A DNA stretch of 64,000 nt, from assembly GCA_001897605.1 (NCBI GenBank), contig MKTL01000016.1, forward strand, positions 220,268-284,267. Direction: 5' to 3'. Made by a program: the position numbers and the translations under genes. This document shows positions 36,979 to 45,462 of this stretch, piece by piece (the stretch's first letter is position 1; each line of letters starts with the position of its first letter). The DNA is from Clostridiales bacterium 38-18 (GTDB lineage Bacteria > Bacillota > Clostridia > Peptostreptococcales > Acidaminobacteraceae). The notes under the pieces are model-generated. The model was not told the DNA's origin. It was given only the letters and a program-made list of their open reading frames with translations, and did not search any database.

Positions 36979-37776
36979 ATGAACATTGTACTTAGAGAGC
37001 TTAGGGCGCATATGAAGTCTCTAATCATATGGTCGATTGCACAGATTTTTATCATTCTAGCAGGGATGATGAAATACGTTGGATTTTCTTCATCTGGCGT
37101 GGATTTAAAAACCATGCTTGAGGGTTACCCTGAAGGTATGATGAAAGCATTTGGAATGAATCGAGTGGATTTAACCACTGTAGAGGGTTTTTATACCGTA
37201 TTTTTCCTATACTTTATGCTCCTCGCGGCGATACACGCGGTGATGCTCGGGGCGGTTATCATCTCTAAAGAAGAAAGAGATCACAGTGCGGATTTCATCT
37301 ACTCTAGGCCTGTAAAAAGAAGCAAGGTTGTCTTCAGTAAAATGACGGTAGGTGTTATTAATATCATTGTTTTTAACATAGTTACATTGGTTACCTCGGT
37401 TGTAATGATTGCTCAAAACAATGACGGCAACGGTTTATTACCAGAGGTCTCACTTTTAATGCTGGCTCTTTTCTTTATACAGCTCTTCTTCCTGACGCTA
37501 GGTGTTTTACTAGGTGCCGTTATGAAGACGACTAAGGCAGCAACCTCAACAGCAACCGGCATCGTGCTAGGGACGTTCTTTTTATCGATCGCATCTGATT
37601 TAAGTGATAAAGTAGAATTTCTAAAATATATAACGCCTTTTAAGGCTTATCAGGCAAGTGATGTCGTGCTGGATCATACGATGAATGTGGTTTCAACGAT
37701 AATACTCGTCGGGTTGAGCATTGTGTTTGCCTATGTGGCAAACCAGAGATTTTATAAAAGAGATTTATCCGTTTAA
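36979..37776 (+). CDS. ABC-2 type permease, second subunit
   Basis: This 265-residue paralogue of the preceding permease is identical in length and has the same layout, including SADFIYSRPVKRSKVVFSKM. It starts 9 bp after it behind TAGGAGG. It is the last gene of the three-gene exporter operon. No clear terminator follows before 37975. Confidence 0.9.
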   Translation: MNIVLRELRAHMKSLIIWSIAQIFIILAGMMKYVGFSSSGVDLKTMLEGYPEGMMKAFGMNRVDLTTVEGFYTVFFLYFMLLAAIHAVMLGAVIISKEERDHSADFIYSRPVKRSKVVFSKMTVGVINIIVFNIVTLVTSVVMIAQNNDGNGLLPEVSLLMLALFFIQLFFLTLGVLLGAVMKTTKAATSTATGIVLGTFFLSIASDLSDKVEFLKYITPFKAYQASDVVLDHTMNVVSTIILVGLSIVFAYVANQRFYKRDLSV

Positions 37777-37974
37777 AAATTAGCAAATGCCCTATCTTTT
37801 AAAGCGATTATGTGTGAAATTGCTGTCTGATTTTACACCTGTGAGTTATAAGAGGTGGGGTTTTATAATGTGTCAAATGTCACAATTATATTAAATTGGG
37901 TATATAAGTAACAAGTAGTCGGTTGGATGAAGTATAATAATGATATTACTACAAATAAAAAAGGAAGTGATGAA

Positions 37975-39711
37975 ATGAGTAAGATAACGAAATTATTCAA
38001 ATTTGTTATGACACAGTTAAAGCGTTCTATCGAGCGATTTCCTATCACGCTCATCTTTAGTTTATGTTTTATGGCATCAGTGATGACACGTGTTCATATG
38101 TCATATGACGCCATAGGTACAGATACAGTTGAAAAATGGATGATGGTGTTTGCGTTAGGCATTCCAATGTCGGCACTGGCTAAAGTTACCAATGAGCGAT
38201 TTCAATTTGATGGACGCTACAAGTATTTGACATATGGCATTAGCATCCTGCTCCCATTGCTTTACTATCTAACCATCCCAACTTCTATGGGTGATTACTT
38301 TATCATGAGATTTTTGGCACTTTGGGGTATTCTATTTTTAATGTTCCTGACGATGCCTTATTTTCTTCATCGAAAGGGTCTGTCAAGGTACGTCCTACAC
38401 CTTGCTGGAAAGTTCTTTATGACAGTGCTATTTGCAGCCGTTCTATATGGTGGTATTGCAATGATGATTTTCACCATAGAAGTGCTATTCGACTTCAATT
38501 GGTGGGATGAAATTTATTTTGATTTGTTTATATTTATTGCTGCAACTTTTGGTGTGACACATTTTTTAGGAAATGTTCCCGAAAAAAATCAAGCAATTGA
38601 ACTAGAAGAGTACTCAAAGCTATTTAAAAGCCTGTTCCTTTATATTGTGCTACCAATTATCAGCGTTTATACCATTATACTTTATGCCTATTTTGTAAAG
38701 ATATTGTTTAACTTTAAGCTACCTGAAGGCGTTATTGGTAACCTGGTACTATGGTATGCATCTGTAAGCGTTATTACGCTCTTCTTTGTAAGGGATCTTA
38801 GAAGCAAACTTGAGTGGCTTGAAAGGTTTTTTAGAGTCTATATTCCTCTTATGACGGTGCCATTGATCATGCTTTTCGTCGCTTTGTTTATCAGAATTAA
38901 TGCATTTGGCTTAACGATGCCAAGGTATTTTGTTGTGACGCTGGCCATTTTTTCTACGATCAGTGTCGCTAGTATGTGGCAAAATAAAAAAGAAACAGCA
39001 GTATTAATGATGATTTTGCTTATTTCGATGACGACCTTATCCTTCTTCGGACCATTATCAGGCTATCAACTGACGTTTAACAGCCAGTCCAATCGCCTTG
39101 AAGCTATGCTAACACAAAACGAAATATTGAATGCAGATGGATCATTAACGCCAAATCCTAACGCTTCAAAGGAAGGACAAGGCGAAATTTCCAATCAAAT
39201 CAATTTTTTAATGCGTGCTTACCCTGATAAAAAAATCTCAGCGTTACCAGATGGGTTTAAAGCCGATGATACGAAGGAAGTGTTAGGATTTGAGCTCCTA
39301 TATTATTGGGGGCCAGGTAATACGATTGATGACTATATCAATTATTACGTTAAAACACCTCAGCAGGTGATTGATTTAATGGGCTCAGATTATCTCGTTG
39401 AGCTCAGTAGCTATGATCAAGCCTTCGAATACGATTTAAACGCATCCTATCATATTAAGCTTGAAAATGACAAGCTGGAGCTCACAAGAAATTCTGAGGT
39501 GATTCTGTCAGAAAATCTACGAGAAGCAGCTGCAAAATTCTATCTGAATCAGGAGAGCGTCCCTCAACTTATCGGGACAGATGGTACGATTGTTCATTTG
39601 ATTTTCCAAAATATAGACGGTCGAAAGCTTACAGATCAAACACCTGTTGAAGTAATAGACCTAGAAATTAATGGTTTTACAGTACGTATGCTAATCGATT
39701 TAGCAGAGTAA
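37975..39711 (+). CDS. DUF4153-type polytopic membrane protein
   Basis: This protein of about 578 residues has roughly a dozen TM helices in its first 380 residues (pattern DTVEKWMMVFALGIPMSALA typical of DUF4153) and then an extracellular or cytoplasmic C-terminal domain of about 200 residues. The biochemical role of the family is unknown. ATG 37975 behind AAAAAAGGAAGTGA is chosen; the frame from 37927 lacks a good site. It is a single gene with a terminator. Confidence 0.75.
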   Translation: MSKITKLFKFVMTQLKRSIERFPITLIFSLCFMASVMTRVHMSYDAIGTDTVEKWMMVFALGIPMSALAKVTNERFQFDGRYKYLTYGISILLPLLYYLTIPTSMGDYFIMRFLALWGILFLMFLTMPYFLHRKGLSRYVLHLAGKFFMTVLFAAVLYGGIAMMIFTIEVLFDFNWWDEIYFDLFIFIAATFGVTHFLGNVPEKNQAIELEEYSKLFKSLFLYIVLPIISVYTIILYAYFVKILFNFKLPEGVIGNLVLWYASVSVITLFFVRDLRSKLEWLERFFRVYIPLMTVPLIMLFVALFIRINAFGLTMPRYFVVTLAIFSTISVASMWQNKKETAVLMMILLISMTTLSFFGPLSGYQLTFNSQSNRLEAMLTQNEILNADGSLTPNPNASKEGQGEISNQINFLMRAYPDKKISALPDGFKADDTKEVLGFELLYYWGPGNTIDDYINYYVKTPQQVIDLMGSDYLVELSSYDQAFEYDLNASYHIKLENDKLELTRNSEVILSENLREAAAKFYLNQESVPQLIGTDGTIVHLIFQNIDGRKLTDQTPVEVIDLEINGFTVRMLIDLAE

Positions 39712-39764
39712 TTTCAGAAGAACATTTTAGCAAAACAATTTAGCAAAACAGAAGTAAGAAGTAG

Positions 39765-39799
39765 ATCCTCGTCAAGCATTTGCATGGCGAGGATTTTTT
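39765..39799 (+). terminator. Rho-independent terminator after the DUF4153 gene
   Basis: ATCCTCG (39765-39771) pairs with CGAGGAT (39788-39794), and a T-run follows. Upstream, TTTAGCAAAACA occurs twice as a direct repeat. Confidence 0.75.
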
Positions 39800-39907
39800 A
39801 AAGTGGTCATAGTTTGTTCACTTTCTGTTCGTTGCTTTTTATAAAATCAAATTGTATAATATTTTGTAAATCGAAATAAAATGACCGAAGACGGAAGGTA
39901 AAAAAAC

Positions 39908-41266
39908 ATGAATCATGAAGAAGAAAAAAAAATGGCCTTACATTATAATACGACTTCTTTCGTTAATTCACAGACAAACTTTTTTAAAGCGCATGCAAGA
40001 AAGCAGCCCACGCTTTTAGGAATGGAATTTGAGCACATACTTATTGATAGAGACACACTTAGAAGCTATGATTATTTCGAGCCAGATGGACAGAAGGAAA
40101 TTTTTGAAAGATTGATGTTCCAAGGCTGGAAGCCCATACTCATCGAAAAGGGTCAGCTACTTGGACTGGAAAAAGACGGAGATACCCTAACGCTAGAGCC
40201 TGGCGGTCAAATAGAAATCAGTCTACGACCTCTAAGTAAAATAATAGAGATCGATGATTACTACCACAGGGTTTTAGAGGATCTAAATTCTGTATTAAAG
40301 GAAAATCAGGTAATCGCCGGAATCGGCTATCATCCTGTAACACAAATTAAGGCGCTATCACTTTTACCGAAAGAGCGTTATGGTCTAATGTATCGCTATT
40401 TTGAAAACAATGGCATCTATTGCCACAACATGATGAAAGGAACGGCAGCGACTCAGGTGTCTATCGACTATTCCGATGAGCAGGACTTTATCAAAAAGTT
40501 CAGAGTTGCAAATTATCTTTCGCCAGTTCTTGCATCTCTCTTTGATGCAACACCATTTTTTGAAGGAGAACCCGTCAAGGGTGCTAATATGCGTCTACGC
40601 ATTTGGGAAGAAACCGATATTAAAAGATCAAAGCTTATCCCTGGAAGCCTAGACCAGCTTTTTGGATTTGAGGATTATGCTAGGTATCTTTTAAATATAC
40701 CACCAATACTCATATATAGTGATGGCACCTTGATCCAGACGGAAAATGAAAGGCTTGAAAGGTTACTTGATACTTATCCCTTAAAGCCTTCTGAGCTCGA
40801 GCATATACAAAGCATGGTTTTCCCAGATGTGAGACTAAAAAGATACATTGAGATTAGAATGCCAGATTCTTTACCCTATCCATATAATATCTCTGTTGGA
40901 GCGGTGATAAAGGGACTCTTTTATAATACCGAAAATCTAGAGAAGTACTATCAGCTTAGCCTCAGTGCGAACGACAGCTGGGTGATAAAGCTTAATAATT
41001 GGCTCTCGTCAGGTGAGGATTCACGGTTAACTCCAGTGGAACACAATGCATTTATTCAACTTAGGAAAGACTTGCTTATAGACGCGATTCGTGCACTCGA
41101 TTCTGAGGAAGCACGTTACGTTAAGGCACTTAAGGAAATGGTTGATACTGACACTTCACCTATGGTATATATGCGAAGAACATTTAATCGTTCAAAGGAA
41201 GCATTTGTTGAATTAGTAGACGTTAGGAGGACTTGGGAGCATGTTGGATCAGAAATTAACCGATGA
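39908..41266 (+). CDS. Glutamate-cysteine ligase-like enzyme (GCS2 / plant-type family)
   Basis: This 452-residue protein resembles the alphaproteobacterial/plant and EgtA-type glutamate-cysteine ligases, which join the gamma-carboxyl of glutamate to an amine using ATP. Typical elements are LLGMEFEHIL near residue 37, LEPGGQIEIS (about 97-106), GIGYHPV, and GTAATQVSIDYSDE. It lacks any fused glutathione synthetase. The next gene, an ATP-grasp ligase, overlaps its 3' end by 26 bp, so the two enzymes probably act in sequence. The product may be gamma-glutamylcysteine or another gamma-glutamyl amide; the amine substrate is not evident from sequence. Confidence 0.78.
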   Translation: MNHEEEKKMALHYNTTSFVNSQTNFFKAHARKQPTLLGMEFEHILIDRDTLRSYDYFEPDGQKEIFERLMFQGWKPILIEKGQLLGLEKDGDTLTLEPGGQIEISLRPLSKIIEIDDYYHRVLEDLNSVLKENQVIAGIGYHPVTQIKALSLLPKERYGLMYRYFENNGIYCHNMMKGTAATQVSIDYSDEQDFIKKFRVANYLSPVLASLFDATPFFEGEPVKGANMRLRIWEETDIKRSKLIPGSLDQLFGFEDYARYLLNIPPILIYSDGTLIQTENERLERLLDTYPLKPSELEHIQSMVFPDVRLKRYIEIRMPDSLPYPYNISVGAVIKGLFYNTENLEKYYQLSLSANDSWVIKLNNWLSSGEDSRLTPVEHNAFIQLRKDLLIDAIRALDSEEARYVKALKEMVDTDTSPMVYMRRTFNRSKEAFVELVDVRRTWEHVGSEINR

Positions 41267-42608
41267 TTTTATGAAGGCTTATGAAACCTATAAGCATGAT
41301 TTTGACAGAGTAAAAGAGGCAGTAGCAAATTCTAAGGCAATCTATAAGGGAGCACCAGTACCATACTTATATCTGCCAATGCTCTATTTTGATCAGGATA
41401 TAGATACTTTTAAATATGCGTTAAGGGGCATTCACGATATCTCAAAGCGCACCATAGAGCTCTATCTAGAAGACGAGAGTGTGAGACAGCTCTTCAACTT
41501 TGATTCTAGACTAGATGCTTTAATCAGGGTGCCTCACCATTACGATACGACGGTTCCAATGGGCAGATTTGATATCTTCTACTATGGCGAAGGTAGCTTC
41601 CAGTTCTGTGAATTGAACGCGGATGGCGCTTCTGCTATGAACGAGGAGTTTGAACTGAGTAAGATCATGTCTCAGACGGAACTGCTTAATTCCGTCAAGG
41701 ATACCTATGATTTTCAGGCATTTGAGCTGTTTCACAGCTGGGTTGCTGAGGTTAAAAGCATCTATGCCTCTTACCTTAAAAATACAGGTAAGTCTTCGGC
41801 CTTCACTCAAGAAACAACAACGGATAACACGCCACATAAAGGGTCTCCCTTTGTTGCAATTCTTGATTTTATCGACAAAGGCAGCCCACTAGAGTTTGAG
41901 ATGTTTAGAGATGCTTTCATTGATGGCGGCTTTGAATGTGAAATTGTTGATCCAAGGGATTTGACAGAAATAGATGGGAAATTGTATATTAAGGATAGAG
42001 CGATTGATATCATCTATCGCCGTTTGGTAACGAAGGATTTAATGGATCGCTATGATGAAGTTCCCGCTTTGATCAATGGCCTTTTAGCAGGGAAAACGTG
42101 CGTGATTGGCTCGATAAAAACACAGGTCATCCACACCAAACGCTTCTTTGAGGTGCTTTATGATGGGGGACTACGCGCTAAGCTTTCCAGTGATCAAATC
42201 GCATTTATTGACAAGCACGTTCCATTTACACGACCGCTAAAAAGAGATGAGCGTTTTGAGGATTATCTCGAGCATAAAGATGCCTATATTATTAAGCCGG
42301 TAGATTACTATGCATCCAAAGGTGTGTGTGCTGGAAAGGACTACACAAACGAAGCTTGGGAGTCTTTACTTGAGGAAAAGGTAAATGAAGATTTTATCAT
42401 TCAAAAATACTGTCCACTTGCACTTACAAAGAATTTGTATGAAGCTGCAGATGGCGATGTAGAGGTGAAGGACTATAGTACAATAACGGGTCTTTTCACA
42501 TATAATGAAAAGCTAGCAGGTATCTATGTTAGGGCGGGTCTTAATGCTATCATTTCAGGCTTACATGACGGCTATACGATGTCAACGCTAAAAGTTATTA
42601 AAAAATAG
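41241..42608 (+). CDS. ATP-grasp ligase, glutathionylspermidine-synthase-like
   Basis: This 455-residue cytoplasmic protein has features of circularly permuted ATP-grasp or glutathionylspermidine-synthase-like enzymes: FQFCELNADGASAMNE, IDIIYRRLVTKDLM, and a nucleotide-binding loop IIKPVDYYASKGVCAGK, with FIIQKYCP and GLFTYN following. Such enzymes form amide bonds through an acyl phosphate. The start lies inside the upstream ligase gene behind AGGAGG, a tight coupling. It probably extends the gamma-glutamyl product of that enzyme. It is too divergent to name the second substrate, and it is clearly not the classical GshB fold order. Confidence 0.72.
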   Translation: MLDQKLTDDFMKAYETYKHDFDRVKEAVANSKAIYKGAPVPYLYLPMLYFDQDIDTFKYALRGIHDISKRTIELYLEDESVRQLFNFDSRLDALIRVPHHYDTTVPMGRFDIFYYGEGSFQFCELNADGASAMNEEFELSKIMSQTELLNSVKDTYDFQAFELFHSWVAEVKSIYASYLKNTGKSSAFTQETTTDNTPHKGSPFVAILDFIDKGSPLEFEMFRDAFIDGGFECEIVDPRDLTEIDGKLYIKDRAIDIIYRRLVTKDLMDRYDEVPALINGLLAGKTCVIGSIKTQVIHTKRFFEVLYDGGLRAKLSSDQIAFIDKHVPFTRPLKRDERFEDYLEHKDAYIIKPVDYYASKGVCAGKDYTNEAWESLLEEKVNEDFIIQKYCPLALTKNLYEAADGDVEVKDYSTITGLFTYNEKLAGIYVRAGLNAIISGLHDGYTMSTLKVIKK

Positions 42609-42618
42609 GAGGTAGGTT

Positions 42619-42987
42619 ATGGGTTTTTTATGGACAACCATACACGTTAAAAATTTAGAAGAGTCAATCGCATTTTATCAAGCTATCGTGGGCTTGCAGC
42701 TTAGAAGACGCTTCAATCCTTATCCAGGTAGAGAGCTTGCTTTCCTAGGCGTCGGCGAAACAGAGATTGAACTCATGCAAACAGATGGTGAAGAACTTCC
42801 AGGCAGAATTGAGGGCATTTCAATTGGTTTTTCCTGTGATGATGCAGAAGGACTTAGAATAGAACTGATCGAAAATCAATTCGAGGTAACTGAAATTGAA
42901 TCGCCTAATCCAAACATCAAGTATTTTATCGTTAAGGATCCTGATGGTGTGAATGTGCAGTTTGTGCAGGATATGCGGAAAGGCTAA
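42619..42987 (+). CDS. VOC-family (glyoxalase-like) protein
   Basis: This 122-residue single-domain protein has two beta-alpha-beta-beta-beta modules: WTTIHVKNLEESIAFYQAIV at the start and KYFIVKDPDGVNVQFVQ at the end. Of the four classical glyoxalase I metal ligands, the first His and the Glu in ETEIEL are visible, but the third position is not His and the last is Gln. It may therefore bind metal differently or act as a thiol-conjugate binding or transfer enzyme. It begins 10 bp after the ATP-grasp gene behind AGGAGGTAGG. Its place in the operon suggests a thiol-linked detoxification step. Confidence 0.85.
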   Translation: MGFLWTTIHVKNLEESIAFYQAIVGLQLRRRFNPYPGRELAFLGVGETEIELMQTDGEELPGRIEGISIGFSCDDAEGLRIELIENQFEVTEIESPNPNIKYFIVKDPDGVNVQFVQDMRKG

Positions 42988-43008
42988 GTAGATTAATATA
43001 TGAAAAAT

Positions 43009-43102
43009 AGCCCCTCCTAAGGATATACTTCCAAATAACAAGCGGTTTCGGCTGCGCCTGCAAATTGTCATTTGGAAGTATATCCTTAGGAGGGGCTTTT
43101 TA
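43009..43102. repeat. Hairpin repeat A: perfect 28-bp arms, conserved core, terminator-like
   Basis: The arms at 43009-43036 and 43070-43097 are exact inverse complements (outer AGCCCCTCC, inner CCAAAT). The 33-nt apex contains the core GGTTTCGGC-TGC-GCCTGCAAAT in plus orientation. The 3' arm ends in CTTTTT, so it can end transcription of the VOC operon. The core recurs at 45286-45372 and 45463-45549; the arms do not. Confidence 0.88.
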
Positions 43103-43136
43103 ATATACTAATACATAGTGGGGGATAAGAAGTTTA

Positions 43137-43190
43137 GGCTTTGCCTGCAAATTGCCATTTTGATGGAACTAACAGCAAGAGGGCTTTTAA
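43137..43190 (+). repeat. Half-copy 1 of the hairpin repeat (core and 3' arm only)
   Basis: GGCTTTGCCTGCAAATTGCC is followed by a 3'-type arm ending in GAGGGCTTTTAA. No complementary left arm is present upstream. It is nearly identical to half-copy 2. Confidence 0.75.
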
Positions 43191-43205
43191 TTTACATAGA
43201 CAAAT

Positions 43206-43262
43206 GTTGCTGCGCCTGCAAATTGCCATTTTGATGGAACTAACAGCAGGAGGGCTTTTAAT
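43206..43262 (+). repeat. Half-copy 2 of the hairpin repeat
   Basis: GCTGCGCCTGCAAATTGCC is followed by the same arm as half-copy 1 (ATTTTGATGGAACTAACAGC), ending in GGAGGGCTTTTAA. The conserved core is spaced 71 bp from that of half-copy 1. Confidence 0.75.
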
Positions 43263-43274
43263 TACAAAACAAAT

Positions 43275-43330
43275 GTAGCAGCGCCTGCAATAGTCATTTG
43301 GAAGTACATCCGTAGGAGGAGCTTTATTAT
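43275..43330 (+). repeat. Half-copy 3 of the hairpin repeat
   Basis: GCAGCGCCTGCAA is followed by an arm close to that of repeat A (ATTTGGAAGTACATCCGTAG, about three changes) and by AGCTTTATT. It begins with the same ACAAATGTWGC lead as half-copy 2, so the array grew by tandem duplication. Confidence 0.72.
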
Positions 43331-43355
43331 AAATTACATATATTAGGAGGGGTTT

Positions 43356-43862
43356 ATGAAAATTGTTTCTGAGGTTATGGCTAAGATGATTGCTTACTCG
43401 AATGGGAATCTTCACGATATCAATCATCTCTTAAAAGTACATGGGTATGCGAGAACGATAGGGATTTTAGAAGGGTTAGATGTAAACGCGCAGAAAACTC
43501 TTGAAGTGGCTGCTATTTTACATGACATCGCTTGTCCGTTATGTCGTGAGAAATATGGAAATACAAATGGTCGATATCAGGAGATTGAGGGGGAGAAGTT
43601 GACTTTTGAATTTCTCAAGTCCTTTGAAATGGGTGAAGCATTTGTTAATCGTGTGGCTTATCTGGTTGGTCATCATCATACGTTGACGCAGATTGAAGGC
43701 ATGGATTATCAAATTTTAATAGAAGCGGATTATATTGTAAATGCTGATGAAAGTCAGCATAATGAAGATAAAATAAGAAATGTGATCGATCAGTTATTTA
43801 AAACGAGTAGCGGTAAAGCACTCATCGAGTCGATTTATTTTCCAAAGAAAGCAACTCTTTAA
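43356..43862 (+). CDS. HD-domain phosphohydrolase
   Basis: This 168-residue soluble protein has an HD fold with metal-binding residues visible: NHLLKVHGYAR (first His), ILHDIACPLC (the HD pair) and YLVGHHHTL, ending with LIEADYIVNADES, which supplies the last Asp. Such small HD proteins hydrolyse nucleotides or other phosphate esters; no specific substrate can be named. It has a strong TTAGGAGGGG site. The hairpin-repeat array lies immediately upstream. Confidence 0.88.
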   Translation: MKIVSEVMAKMIAYSNGNLHDINHLLKVHGYARTIGILEGLDVNAQKTLEVAAILHDIACPLCREKYGNTNGRYQEIEGEKLTFEFLKSFEMGEAFVNRVAYLVGHHHTLTQIEGMDYQILIEADYIVNADESQHNEDKIRNVIDQLFKTSSGKALIESIYFPKKATL

Positions 43863-43979
43863 TGCAAACCTGATATTTTAGGGGTGTGGATAAAATGAGA
43901 ATTATTTTCAATTAAAGCAAAATTGAAGAATTAACAAACCCATTTGGGGTAAATATGACATTATAAAATGAGGTGATTT

Positions 43980-45233
43980 ATGGAAAATTTATCGAATGCA
44001 AATGGGAACTGGAAGCGGAAAGCGGCTAGGTTTTTAATCAGTCAAAACGTCTCTTTATTTGGGACTTCATTAGTTCAGTATGCGATAATGTGGTATGTGA
44101 CGTTATATACTGGGTCAGGGTTCATGATGACCTTATCGATCATCTTTGGCTTTTTACCAACCTTTTTCTTATCGCCTTTTGCAGGGGTTTGGGCAGATCG
44201 GTTTGATCGCAAAAAGCTCATCATCTATGCGGATGGTGGGATTGCACTAGCAACTGCAGTTATGGTGGTATTCTTCTTAATGGGCTATGAAAGTGTTTGG
44301 CTCATGTTTGTTATCTCTGCCATAAGGGCGTTTGGCTCATCGGTACAGCAGCCAGCGGTCAATGCATTTATCCCGCAGTTTACGCCTGAGGATCAGCTGA
44401 TGCGCGTCAATGGAATCAATGGCAGTATTCAGTCCTTTATGATGCTCATATCGCCGATGGTCAGCGGTGTCTTAATGACACTTGCACCCATCGAAACCAT
44501 CTTCATGATCGATGTGGTAACTGCAATTTTTGCCATCTTAATAATAGCACCGCTTAAGGTAGAGCAGGCGCAAAAACAAATACAACAGCAGGGTGAAAAA
44601 ATAGATTACTTCGCAGATTTAAAACAGGGCATCGACTATATTCGTAACCATGCCTATCTCAAACGCTTTTATGTTTTTATAGGCGTGTTTCACTTTTTAA
44701 TCACACCGGTGGCCATGCTATCGCCACTTCAGGTAACCCGTAATTACGGTGGCGTCATATGGCGACTGACCGCAATAGAGATCGCTTTTTCTTCAGGTAT
44801 GCTAATAGGTGGACTCCTAATTTCAGCATGGGGAGGCTTTAAAAATCGCATCCATACCATGACCCTGTCCACCATGACTACCGGGCTACTTATACTTGTT
44901 TTGGGAACGCAAATTAACTTCTATGTGTATCTGTTCATCATGTTTTCAGCCGGTATCACGATACCACTTTTCAGTACGCCATCAACCGTACTCTTACAAG
45001 AAAACGTAGACAATGTCTATCTCGGTAGAGTTTTCAGCGTCATGTCCATGATCTACAGCGTCACCATGCCAATCGGCATGCTTTTATTCGGTCCACTGGC
45101 AGACGCCATCGCCATAGAATGGCTCTTACTCGTCACAGGCGCACTCGTCTTCATTCAAGGCTTCTTCCTAATTGGCAGCAAAGTATTAGTCACAGCAGGG
45201 GAAAAACGCAAAGAATTCCCATCGGAAGTTTAA
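43980..45233 (+). CDS. MFS exporter (MFS_3 / EntS-like)
   Basis: This 417-residue polytopic protein has about 12 TM helices and MFS marks WADRFDRKKLIIYADGG (motif A loop between TM2 and TM3) and QQPAVNAFIPQFTPEDQLMRVNG, characteristic of the drug/siderophore exporter group. The substrate is unknown. GAGGTGA precedes the ATG. With the HD gene it occupies a two-gene block bracketed by hairpin repeats. Confidence 0.92.
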   Translation: MENLSNANGNWKRKAARFLISQNVSLFGTSLVQYAIMWYVTLYTGSGFMMTLSIIFGFLPTFFLSPFAGVWADRFDRKKLIIYADGGIALATAVMVVFFLMGYESVWLMFVISAIRAFGSSVQQPAVNAFIPQFTPEDQLMRVNGINGSIQSFMMLISPMVSGVLMTLAPIETIFMIDVVTAIFAILIIAPLKVEQAQKQIQQQGEKIDYFADLKQGIDYIRNHAYLKRFYVFIGVFHFLITPVAMLSPLQVTRNYGGVIWRLTAIEIAFSSGMLIGGLLISAWGGFKNRIHTMTLSTMTTGLLILVLGTQINFYVYLFIMFSAGITIPLFSTPSTVLLQENVDNVYLGRVFSVMSMIYSVTMPIGMLLFGPLADAIAIEWLLLVTGALVFIQGFFLIGSKVLVTAGEKRKEFPSEV

Positions 45234-45285
45234 CTGCATCAGAGCCTTGAATGGATTGAAGTATCGTTTTACTGACATGTGAATT

Positions 45286-45372
45286 AAAGCCTCGTGTAAT
45301 TAACCCCAAAACGACAGGGTTTCGGCTATGCCTGCAAATTGTCGTTTTAGGGTTAATTACACGAGGCTTTTC
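45286..45372. repeat. Hairpin repeat B: 31-bp arms (30 paired), conserved 23-nt core
   Basis: The arms at 45286-45316 and 45340-45370 are inverse complements with one mismatch, outer AAAGCCTCG, inner AAAACGACA. The apex is GGGTTTCGGC-TAT-GCCTGCAAAT in plus orientation. The 3' arm runs into TTTT, consistent with termination of the MFS transcript. Confidence 0.9.
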
Positions 45373-45462
45373 CATACTCAATCATGAGTAAAAGGTTAAA
45401 ATCCCTACTTCAATTGTGTGAGGCAATTAAAGCATCAAAATTTATTTAAGTTTATGTCTAAA

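Noticed and set aside
39721-39751. Direct repeat TTTAGCAAAACA after the DUF4153 gene as a mobile-element footprint
   Set aside because: Only two short copies with no inverted repeats or coding content; mentioned with the terminator instead.
43009-43330. CRISPR array for the regularly spaced repeats
   Set aside because: The units contain long hairpin arms, differ in length, share sequence in the supposed spacers and have no cas genes.
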